5,253 bases of DNA from an uncultured Campylobacter sp. (GTDB lineage: Bacteria > Campylobacterota > Campylobacteria > Campylobacterales > Campylobacteraceae), in NCBI GenBank assembly GCA_937875715.1, contig CALEHZ010000148.1, positions 1 through 5,253 on the forward strand, given 5' to 3'. Under the pieces are notes generated by a model. It was not told the DNA's origin, did not search any database, and saw nothing but the letters and a program-made list of their open reading frames with translations. Below, in pieces: positions 1 to 5,253 of this stretch (its first letter is position 1; every line of letters begins with the position of its first letter). The position numbers and the translations under genes are program-made.

Positions 1-33
1 ATAAAATTCAAAGATAAATTAAAAAATTCAGTT

Positions 34-53
34 TTGAATTTTATGAAATTTAA
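34..53. repeat. Degenerate copy of the 20-bp palindrome
   Basis: Aligned with the perfect copies, this differs only at its 12th base (G for A) and its 18th base (T for C), both in the right half. The left half-site TGAATTTT is intact. The decay of one arm suggests an older or less constrained member of the same set. Confidence 0.65.
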
Positions 54-64
54 TAAAAATTAAA

Positions 65-84
65 TTGAATTTTATAAAATTCAA
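65..84. repeat. Perfect 20-bp palindrome, copy A
   Basis: This is TTGAATTTTATAAAATTCAA, identical to its own reverse complement. With one extra base on the left (64-84) it matches 99-119 exactly over 21 bases. There is no loop at the centre, so it looks more like a dyad for a dimeric DNA-binding protein than like an RNA hairpin terminator. It also carries a TATAAA at 73-78 that could act as a -10 element. Confidence 0.85.
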
Positions 85-126
85 GCGTTAAAAAATTCAT
101 TGAATTTTATAAAATTCAATTAAAAT
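73..126 (+). promoter_or_regulatory. Candidate promoter region for the mreB-mreC-carB operon
   Basis: Campylobacter housekeeping promoters rely mainly on a TATAAT-like -10 element in a periodically AT-rich context, with little -35 conservation. Candidates here are TATAAA at 73-78, TATAAA at 108-113 and TAAAAT at 121-126. The 108-113 site would start transcription near 120 and leave a short leader before mreB. The 121-126 site would start inside the ribosome binding site and is less likely. Because the region is nearly all A/T, such hexamers are expected by chance. Transcription could also enter from an upstream gene outside the window. Confidence 0.3.
99..120. repeat. Perfect 22-bp palindrome, copy B
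   Basis: The same 20-bp core as at 65-84 is extended by a pairing A and T at the ends. Its left side can also pair differently: AAAATTCA at 92-99 and TGAATTTT at 101-108 form an 8-bp inverted repeat around a single T, so two dyads overlap. The right edge lies 22 bases before the mreB start codon, so a protein bound here could affect mreB transcription. That effect is an inference. Confidence 0.85.
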
Positions 127-130
127 ACTT

Positions 131-136
131 AAAGGA
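131..136 (+). promoter_or_regulatory. Ribosome binding site of mreB
   Basis: AAAGGA lies six bases before the ATG at 143. The 15-base block from this site through the start codon (131-145) is identical to the block at carB (1911-1925), which supports both start choices. Confidence 0.85.
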
Positions 137-142
137 TAAAAA

Positions 143-1180
143 ATGTTTTTAGATAGTTTAGTAGGACTGTTCTCAAGCGATATGGGAATTGATTTAGGCA
201 CAGCAAACACGCTTGTTTTGGTTAAAGACAAGGGCATCGTGATAAACGAACCTAGCGTGGTAGCAGTAGAGCGTGAAAAATACGGACGCCAGAAAATTCT
301 AGCTGTAGGACATGAAGCCAAAGAAATGGTGGGCAAAACTCATAGTGGAATTGAGGCGATTCGTCCTATGCGTGATGGCGTTATAGCCGATTTTGACATG
401 ACTGAAAAAATGATAAGATATTTTATAGAAAAAACGCATCGCAGAAAGAGCTTTTTGCGCCCAAGGGTTATAATTTCGGTGCCTTATGGACTAACACAAG
501 TTGAAAGAAAAGCCGTGCGTGAATCAGCTCTTTCAGCTGGTGCAAGAGAGGTATTTTTAATTGAAGAGCCGATGGCAGCAGCGATTGGCGCAAATCTGCC
601 AGTAATGGAGCCACAAGGCAGCTTTGTAGTAGATATCGGTGGTGGAACTACTGAAATAGGCGTAACTAGCCTTGGCGGACTTGTGATTTCAAAATCAATT
701 CGTGTAGGCGGCGATAAAATCAATGAAGCCATAGTAAATTATGTAAAAGAAAAGCATAATTTAGTCATTGGCGAGCGCACAGGCGAAGAGATAAAAATTG
801 AAATCGGCTGTGCTGTGCAACTACCAAAAGAACTTAGTATGAGCGTAAAAGGTAGAGATCAAATTACTCGTCTTTTAGGCAGCTTGGAACTTACTAGCGA
901 GGATGTAAGAGAAGCTATGGAAGAACCACTAAAAGAAATCGTAGATGCGATAAAATCGGTGTTAGAAAAAATGGCACCAGATATAGCAGGCGATATATTT
1001 AAAAGCGGAATCGTGCTAACTGGTGGTGGAGCTTTAATTCGTGGGCTTGATAAATACATTTCAGACTGTGTAAAACTGCCTGTGTATGTAGCAGATGAGC
1101 CACTTTTAGCAGTAGCAAAAGGAACTGGCAAAGCATTAGAAGAAATTGTGCTATTACAGCAATTAACACATGAAGAGTAA
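143..1180 (+). CDS. mreB: Rod-shape-determining actin homologue MreB
   Basis: MreB polymerises with ATP into membrane-bound filaments that organise the lateral cell-wall synthesis machinery. The protein has 345 residues, normal for the family. Actin-fold motifs appear in order: phosphate-1 DLGTANT (17-23), IEEPMAAAIG (140-149) with the expected catalytic glutamate E142, phosphate-2 DIGGGTTE (164-171), VGGDKINEAI (188-197), GERTGEEIK (210-218), and the adenosine motif LTGGGALIRGL (292-302). The first residues (MFLDSLVGLF) could form a membrane-binding amphipathic helix, and F104-L105 sit where MreB carries its hydrophobic membrane loop; both roles are inferred. The start is fixed by the AAAGGA site and by the usual short lead before DLGTANT. 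The last 11 bases overlap mreC. No key residue is missing. The MreB assignment is secure. Confidence 0.98.
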   Translation: MFLDSLVGLFSSDMGIDLGTANTLVLVKDKGIVINEPSVVAVEREKYGRQKILAVGHEAKEMVGKTHSGIEAIRPMRDGVIADFDMTEKMIRYFIEKTHRRKSFLRPRVIISVPYGLTQVERKAVRESALSAGAREVFLIEEPMAAAIGANLPVMEPQGSFVVDIGGGTTEIGVTSLGGLVISKSIRVGGDKINEAIVNYVKEKHNLVIGERTGEEIKIEIGCAVQLPKELSMSVKGRDQITRLLGSLELTSEDVREAMEEPLKEIVDAIKSVLEKMAPDIAGDIFKSGIVLTGGGALIRGLDKYISDCVKLPVYVADEPLLAVAKGTGKALEEIVLLQQLTHEE

Positions 1181-1919
1181 AATAAAATTTCTTATTGTAA
1201 TAACATATGTTATTTTTTTATCTTTTTATGCAAGTGATGCGTTAAAAAAGAATTTTTTAGATGTTAGTAATAATGTAGTAGCTTATTTTGATAGTTTTTT
1301 AATATACGGCAAAAATCTCTTTAGTGAGCATTTTAATCAAGCTGAAAATATTGCAAAACTAAGGGCAGAAAACGAAAAGCTAAAAGAAGCTGCTGCCCTG
1401 CTAGATGCTTTTAGCTATGAATTAAATGATTTGCTAAAAGATAATCAAGCCAAAAAATTTAGTCCTAACATTAAAATAGTAAGGGCTTTAAGCTATGCTC
1501 AAATTGGAGATCATAGCAAGATTTGGCTTGATTTTGAAGAATTTGATAAAAATAAAACCTATGGATTATCAATAAATAATAAAACCGTTGGAATTGTGAT
1601 AAATCAAAATGATAGACCTTTGGCGATTTTACAAAATGATCCAAAAAGTCTATTTGCTGTTTATATAGGCGAGGAAAAAATTCCAGGCATCGCTAAGGGT
1701 AACGGCAAAAATATAGAAGTAAAATATATAGCCAAATGGCTAACTCCAAAAATAGGTGATGAGGTGCGAACAAGTGGGCTTGATGAGATGTTTTATGGCG
1801 GTACACTAGTAGGCAAGGTCATAGAACTAATAGATGAAAATATTTATACTACTGCTATTGTAGAACCTGCTGCTAGCATAAATGTTCCATCTTATTTGTA
1901 TGTAGTAACAAAAGGATAA
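1170..1919 (+). CDS. mreC: Rod-shape-determining protein MreC
   Basis: MreC is a bitopic inner-membrane protein whose periplasmic part links MreB filaments to the wall synthases PBP2 and RodA. The 249-residue product has a short basic start (MKSKIK), one membrane segment at about residues 5-22, a likely coiled coil at about 57-93 (QAENIAKLRAENEKLKEAA), then the beta-rich MreC domain. Signature pieces are GIAKGNG (173-179), GDEVRTSGLDEMF (196-208) and LVGKVIEL (213-220). It is on the short side for MreC, because the region after the membrane segment is compact and there is no long C-terminal tail. Its ATG lies within mreB, in another frame, and no convincing Shine-Dalgarno precedes it, so translation is probably coupled to mreB. 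The gene is visibly more A/T-rich than carB. Family assignment is firm; details of partners are family knowledge. Confidence 0.94.
   Translation: MKSKIKFLIVITYVIFLSFYASDALKKNFLDVSNNVVAYFDSFLIYGKNLFSEHFNQAENIAKLRAENEKLKEAAALLDAFSYELNDLLKDNQAKKFSPNIKIVRALSYAQIGDHSKIWLDFEEFDKNKTYGLSINNKTVGIVINQNDRPLAILQNDPKSLFAVYIGEEKIPGIAKGNGKNIEVKYIAKWLTPKIGDEVRTSGLDEMFYGGTLVGKVIELIDENIYTTAIVEPAASINVPSYLYVVTKG
1911..1916 (+). promoter_or_regulatory. Ribosome binding site of carB inside the mreC 3' end
   Basis: AAAGGA here encodes the last two residues of MreC (Lys-Gly), and the mreC stop codon TAA follows at 1917-1919. The carB ATG is six bases after the site. Ribosomes finishing mreC would therefore cover the carB start region, which favours translational coupling. 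Confidence 0.85.
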
Positions 1920-1922
1920 AAA

Positions 1923-4900
1923 ATGCCAAAAAGAAATGATATAAAAAGCGTTTTGCTAATAGGCTCAGGGCCTATTGTAATAGGTCAAGCTTGTGAGTTT
2001 GATTATAGTGGCACGCAGGCTGCTAAGACATTAAAAGAGCTTGGTTATAGAGTAGTTTTAATAAACTCAAATCCAGCTACAATCATGACTGACCCTGACT
2101 TTGCTGATGCTACATACATTGAGCCAATTACTGCTGATGCTATTTCTCGCATTATCAAAAAAGAGCGTGTTGATGCGATTTTGCCTACGATGGGCGGACA
2201 AGTGGCACTTAATGTGGCGATGGAATTATATGAAAAAAATCTTTTAGGCGATGTAAAGTTTATAGGCGCAAATCCAGAGGCGATTAAAAAGGGCGAAGAT
2301 AGAGTTGAGTTTAAAAAAGCTATGCAAAAAATCGGCATGGACTTGCCAAAATCAGCCTACGCCCACAGCCTTGAAGAAGCCCTAAGCGCAGCTGATGAAA
2401 TAGGCTTTCCGCTTATAATACGAGCTAGCTATACACTAGGTGGAGCTGGCTCTGGCGTGGCTTACAATATGGACGAGTTTAGAAGCCTTGCTGAGGGTGG
2501 AATAGAGGCAAGCCCTATAAATGAAATACTCATTGAAGAAAGCTTACTAGGCTGGAAAGAGTATGAAATGGAGGTTATCCGCGATTGTAAGGATAATTGT
2601 ATTATTGTCTGCTCTATTGAAAACTTTGATCCTATGGGTGTCCATACTGGCGACAGCATCACTGTTGCCCCTGCGCTAACCCTAACAGATAAAGAATATC
2701 AAAGAATGCGTGATGCTTCTTTTGCTATTTTGCGTGAGATTGGCGTAGATACTGGTGGCTCTAATGTCCAGTTTGCTATAAATCCAGCAAATGGTAGAAT
2801 GACAGTAATTGAGATGAACCCACGTGTAAGCCGTAGCTCAGCCCTTGCTAGTAAAGCCACAGGCTATCCTATCGCAAAAGTGGCTACCATGCTTGCTGTG
2901 GGATTTAGCCTAGATGAGATTAAAAACGATATTACAGGCACGCCAGCTAGTTTTGAGCCGGTAATTGATTATATAGTAAGTAAAATTCCACGCTTTACCT
3001 TTGAGAAATTCCCAGGCGCAAATCCGTATTTAGGCACTGCGATGAAAAGCGTGGGCGAGGTGATGGCGATTGGTAGAACCTTTAAAGAAAGCATTCAAAA
3101 AGCACTTTGTTCTATGGAGAAAAATTATTTTGGCTTTAACGAACTTAGCTTAAATGACGAAGAACTTAGCTTTGGGCTTAGAAACGGACATGAAAAGCGA
3201 ATTTTATATATCGCACAAGCTTTTAGAGATGGACGAAGTATAGATGAAATACACGCTCTTTCACGCATTGATCCGTGGTTTTTAAATGAAATCAAAGAAA
3301 TAGTGGAATTTGAAAAAAATCTAAATATGGATATTTTAAACGATAAAGAGCTTTTAAGAGAAGCTAAAATCATGGGATTTAGCGATGAGATGATAGCACA
3401 TTTTATCAATAAAAACGATGATTTAGGACTTAGTGCAAATGATATATTCTACGCTAGAACTAGACTTGAAATTAACGCAGATTATCACGAAGTAGATACT
3501 TGCGCTGGTGAGTTTGAAGCGCTTACGCCTTATCTTTATAGCTCAGTTAGCACGGATAATGGCTTTAGCGAATCAAGCTTAGAGCCTTCACTTCGTCCAA
3601 ATAATAGCAAGAAAAAAGTGCTAATCATAGGTGGCGGACCAAATAGAATAGGGCAGGGCATTGAGTTTGATTATTGCTGTGTTCACGCATCTTTTGCGCT
3701 AAAAGACATGGGCATTACAAGCATAATGTATAATTGTAATCCAGAGACCGTTAGCACAGATTATGACACCAGCGATAAGCTGTATTTTGAGCCAATTAGC
3801 TTTGAGCATTTGCGAACTTTAATAGCACATGAAAAGCCAGATGGTGTAATAGTGCACTTTGGCGGACAAACACCACTTAAATTTTCTAAAAAACTTAGCA
3901 TGATAGGCGCCAAAATAATTGGCACAAGCGCAAGAGTGATTGACATAGCAGAAGACCGCAAAAAATTCAGTGAATTTATTACAAAAATCGGTATCAAACA
4001 GCCTAAAAACGATACCGCCACAAGCCAAAATGAAGCTATTATAAAGGCTGGAAATATCGGCTATCCTGTGCTTGTGCGCCCTAGCTATGTGCTTGGTGGA
4101 AGAGCCATGAGAATTGTCGCAAATCAAAGTGAGTTAGAAAGCTACATGAACGAAGCAGTTCAAGTAAGTGGTAGCTCACCTGTTTTGCTAGATAAATTTT
4201 TACAAAATGCCACTGAACTTGATGTAGATGCTATTAGCGACTCTAAAAATGTCTACATCGGTGCGATTATGGAACACATTGAAGAAGCTGGCGTTCACAG
4301 CGGCGATAGCGCAAGTATCTTGCCGCCGCAGTCTTTAAGTAGTGAAATGATAGCAAAAGTAGAAAATGCTACTAAGCAAATTGCGTTAAATCTTGGCGTG
4401 GTGGGGCTTATGAATATTCAGTTTGCTATATATGAAAACGAACTTTATATAATTGAAGTAAATCCGCGCGCCTCTCGCACCGTGCCTTTTGTAAGCAAAG
4501 CGACTGGAATTCCACTTGCTAAGGTAGCAACTCGCGTGATGTGGCAAGGCGATTTGCTTGAAGCTTTGAAATTCTACGATAAATTTGGCGTAGTTACTGA
4601 AAATAACGGCGTTTACAAAGCAAAGAGCAAAGGGCATATTTGCGTAAAAGAAAGCGTGTTTCCGTTTAATAAACTACCAGGTGCGGATGTGCTTTTAGGC
4701 CCTGAGATGAAGAGCACCGGTGAAGTTATGGGTATAAGTTCTAGCTTTGAGGCTAGTTTTGTAAAAAGCCAAGCTGCTGCTAAAAACGCTCTGCCAAGCT
4801 CTGGTAAAGTATTTATTAGCCTTGCTGACCACGACAAAGAAACTGGCGTAAAGCTTGCTAATACGCTAAACTCGCTTGGATTTGAAATTCTAGCTACTGG

Positions 4901-5192
4901 CGGAACTTTTAGATATTTTGAGAGCAAAGGCGTAAAAGCCAAAATGGTCTATAAAATCAGCGAAGGACGCCCAAATATAGAAGATAACATTCGCAACGGC
5001 GAAATCGCACTAGCTATAAACACAAGCGGGCACAAAAGCAAGCAAGGCGACGCAGCTGCCATTCGCCAAGCGGTGCTAAAAGCCGGCGTGCCGTATTTTA
5101 CAAATATGCGCTCAGCGATGATCGCAGCAAATTCGCTTGGCAAAATAAATGAGGCAAAAGAAGTAAAAAGTTTGCAAGAATATTTGAAATAA
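1923..5192 (+). CDS. carB: Carbamoyl-phosphate synthetase large subunit CarB
   Basis: CarB makes carbamoyl phosphate from bicarbonate, two ATP and ammonia channelled from the CarA glutaminase, for pyrimidine and arginine synthesis. The 1089 residues compare with about 1073 in E. coli. The N-terminal carboxyphosphate half (about 1-400) has [20 protein letters not shown] (14-33), R127, R167, E213, H241, Q283, E297 and N299. A helical oligomerisation region follows (about 400-540). The homologous carbamate-kinase half (about 565-940) has [17 protein letters not shown] (570-586), R679, R719, E787, H792, D795, Q833, E845 and N847. The C-terminal allosteric MGS-like domain (about 958-1089) has ATGGT (991-995) and EGRPNIED (1014-1021). 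It starts three bases after mreC, with MPKRNDIKS matching the family N-terminus. No carA is adjacent. Motif-to-residue roles come from recalled E. coli numbering. Confidence 0.98.
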   Translation: MPKRNDIKSVLLIGSGPIVIGQACEFDYSGTQAAKTLKELGYRVVLINSNPATIMTDPDFADATYIEPITADAISRIIKKERVDAILPTMGGQVALNVAMELYEKNLLGDVKFIGANPEAIKKGEDRVEFKKAMQKIGMDLPKSAYAHSLEEALSAADEIGFPLIIRASYTLGGAGSGVAYNMDEFRSLAEGGIEASPINEILIEESLLGWKEYEMEVIRDCKDNCIIVCSIENFDPMGVHTGDSITVAPALTLTDKEYQRMRDASFAILREIGVDTGGSNVQFAINPANGRMTVIEMNPRVSRSSALASKATGYPIAKVATMLAVGFSLDEIKNDITGTPASFEPVIDYIVSKIPRFTFEKFPGANPYLGTAMKSVGEVMAIGRTFKESIQKALCSMEKNYFGFNELSLNDEELSFGLRNGHEKRILYIAQAFRDGRSIDEIHALSRIDPWFLNEIKEIVEFEKNLNMDILNDKELLREAKIMGFSDEMIAHFINKNDDLGLSANDIFYARTRLEINADYHEVDTCAGEFEALTPYLYSSVSTDNGFSESSLEPSLRPNNSKKKVLIIGGGPNRIGQGIEFDYCCVHASFALKDMGITSIMYNCNPETVSTDYDTSDKLYFEPISFEHLRTLIAHEKPDGVIVHFGGQTPLKFSKKLSMIGAKIIGTSARVIDIAEDRKKFSEFITKIGIKQPKNDTATSQNEAIIKAGNIGYPVLVRPSYVLGGRAMRIVANQSELESYMNEAVQVSGSSPVLLDKFLQNATELDVDAISDSKNVYIGAIMEHIEEAGVHSGDSASILPPQSLSSEMIAKVENATKQIALNLGVVGLMNIQFAIYENELYIIEVNPRASRTVPFVSKATGIPLAKVATRVMWQGDLLEALKFYDKFGVVTENNGVYKAKSKGHICVKESVFPFNKLPGADVLLGPEMKSTGEVMGISSSFEASFVKSQAAAKNALPSSGKVFISLADHDKETGVKLANTLNSLGFEILATGGTFRYFESKGVKAKMVYKISEGRPNIEDNIRNGEIALAINTSGHKSKQGDAAAIRQAVLKAGVPYFTNMRSAMIAANSLGKINEAKEVKSLQEYLK

Positions 5193-5200
5193 TATTATTT
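5187..5200. repeat. AT-only palindrome spanning the carB stop codon
   Basis: AAATAATATTATTT is a perfect 14-bp palindrome that includes the TAA stop of carB, and two more base pairs can form beyond one mismatch (5184-5203). It contains no G or C in the core, so a hairpin would be weak. It may simply reflect the base composition. Confidence 0.5.
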
Positions 5201-5253
5201 GAATTTTCTGAATTTTCTGAAAATTCTTTTTATAGGCTGGCTCAGCTTGCGAG
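5195..5253 (-). CDS. Possible 3' end of a convergent gene, cut by the window edge
   Basis: Read on the - strand, one frame stays open from the right edge to a TAA at 5197-5195 and would encode a basic tail ending RKLSQPIKRIFRKFRKFK. The last bases (5235-5253) are clearly richer in G and C than the intergenic sequence beside them, which hints at coding or structured RNA. The evidence is thin: only 18 codons are visible, the RKF-RKF part comes from the 9-base tandem repeat, and another - strand frame closes with TGA at 5244-5242 (ending LAS), an equally possible gene end. No function can be given. Confidence 0.15.
   Translation of the reverse strand, partial: RKLSQPIKRIFRKFRKFK
5201..5231 (+). 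terminator. Possible weak terminator or repeat cluster after carB
   Basis: Two tandem 9-base units GAATTTTCT (5201-5209 and 5210-5218) are followed by the inverted form GAAAATTCT (5219-5227). GAATTTTC and GAAAATTC pair perfectly around one T (5210-5226), or the first unit can pair across a 10-base loop. Five T residues follow (5227-5231). The shape resembles a rho-independent terminator, but the stem is AT-rich and the closest pairing leaves too small a loop without opening base pairs, so efficiency is doubtful. The half-site is the same one that fills the region before mreB. Confidence 0.4.

Larger units (their letters stand above)
1..120. repeat. Array of AT-rich palindromes upstream of mreB
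   Basis: The stretch is built from the octamer AAAATTCA (3-10, 23-30, 76-83, 92-99, 111-118) and its reverse complement TGAATTTT (35-42, 66-73, 101-108). Paired octamers form the 20-bp perfect palindrome TTGAATTTTATAAAATTCAA at 65-84 and again at 100-119; the second copy extends to 22 bp at 99-120. A copy with two mismatches lies at 34-53, and the right half of a further copy (1-11) is cut by the window edge. The 12-mer TTAAAAAATTCA also recurs at 19-30 and 88-99. Centres of successive palindromes are about 42, 31 and 35 bp apart. The repeats are seen directly; their role (operator sites, a repeat family, or slippage-expanded AT sequence) is unknown. Confidence 0.85.

Noticed and set aside
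1..63. Open frame from the left edge to TAA at 61-63, which could be the end of an upstream gene
   Set aside because: Only 20 codons of Lys-, Asn- and Phe-rich low-complexity translation from the palindrome repeats; the sequence looks intergenic and gives no family match I recognise.
65..84. Palindrome as a rho-independent terminator of an upstream gene
   Set aside because: The stem is nearly all A/T with no loop and no following T-run; it does not have terminator form.
65..84. Palindrome as a Fur or PerR box
   Set aside because: It does not match the GATAAT-type Fur pattern or a PerR pattern that I can recall with confidence; being an AT-rich dyad is not enough.
1..120. Repeat array as a CRISPR
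   Set aside because: Units are AT-only palindromes with irregular, short, related spacers, and there are no cas genes; spacer sequences are not unique.
859..1131. Minus-strand open frames opposite mreB and carB, such as this one
   Set aside because: They lie opposite well-conserved coding sequence, have Ser- and Ile-rich shadow composition and no recognisable domain; they are products of the codon use of the true genes.
1923..5192. The two homologous halves of CarB as a recent duplication or fusion
   Set aside because: This internal duplication is ancient and universal in CarB, so it is not a property of this genome.
5236..5246. TGGCTCAG resembles the start of 16S rRNA (the CCTGGCTCAG region)
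   Set aside because: The flanking bases do not continue as 16S: no AGAGTTTGAT before it, and CTTGCGAG rather than AGTGAACG after it. A short chance match.

Overview
The window is an AT-rich bacterial chromosome segment holding three co-directional genes on the + strand: mreB (143-1180), mreC (1170-1919) and carB (1923-5192). The order mreB-mreC-carB, with no mreD after mreC and no carA before carB, matches what I know of Campylobacter and its relatives (Campylobacterota, formerly Epsilonproteobacteria). Low GC, AAAGGA ribosome binding sites and Campylobacter-like details in the proteins agree with that. Genus Campylobacter is likely; I cannot name a species.

Layout. Bases 1-142 are almost pure A/T noncoding sequence packed with copies of a 20-bp palindrome and its 8-base half-site, followed by the mreB ribosome binding site. 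mreB and mreC overlap by 11 bases. mreC and carB are 3 bases apart, and the carB ribosome binding site lies inside the last two codons of mreC. After carB, 61 bases remain. They hold AT-only and AT-rich inverted repeats that reuse the same half-site motif, a T-run, and then a short GC-richer end that may belong to another gene.

Function. MreB (actin-like filament) and MreC (inner-membrane and periplasmic scaffold) belong to the elongasome that places lateral cell-wall synthesis. CarB is the large subunit of carbamoyl-phosphate synthetase, which feeds pyrimidine and arginine synthesis and needs a CarA glutaminase encoded elsewhere. Spacing and overlaps suggest one transcript, so cell-shape and carbamoyl-phosphate genes would be co-expressed by position rather than by shared biochemistry.

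All three genes look intact and ordinary. I see no mobile element, CRISPR array, tRNA or rRNA, and no sign of a new multi-gene system. The parts most worth a second look are the palindrome array before mreB, the related repeats after carB, and the unresolved right edge.
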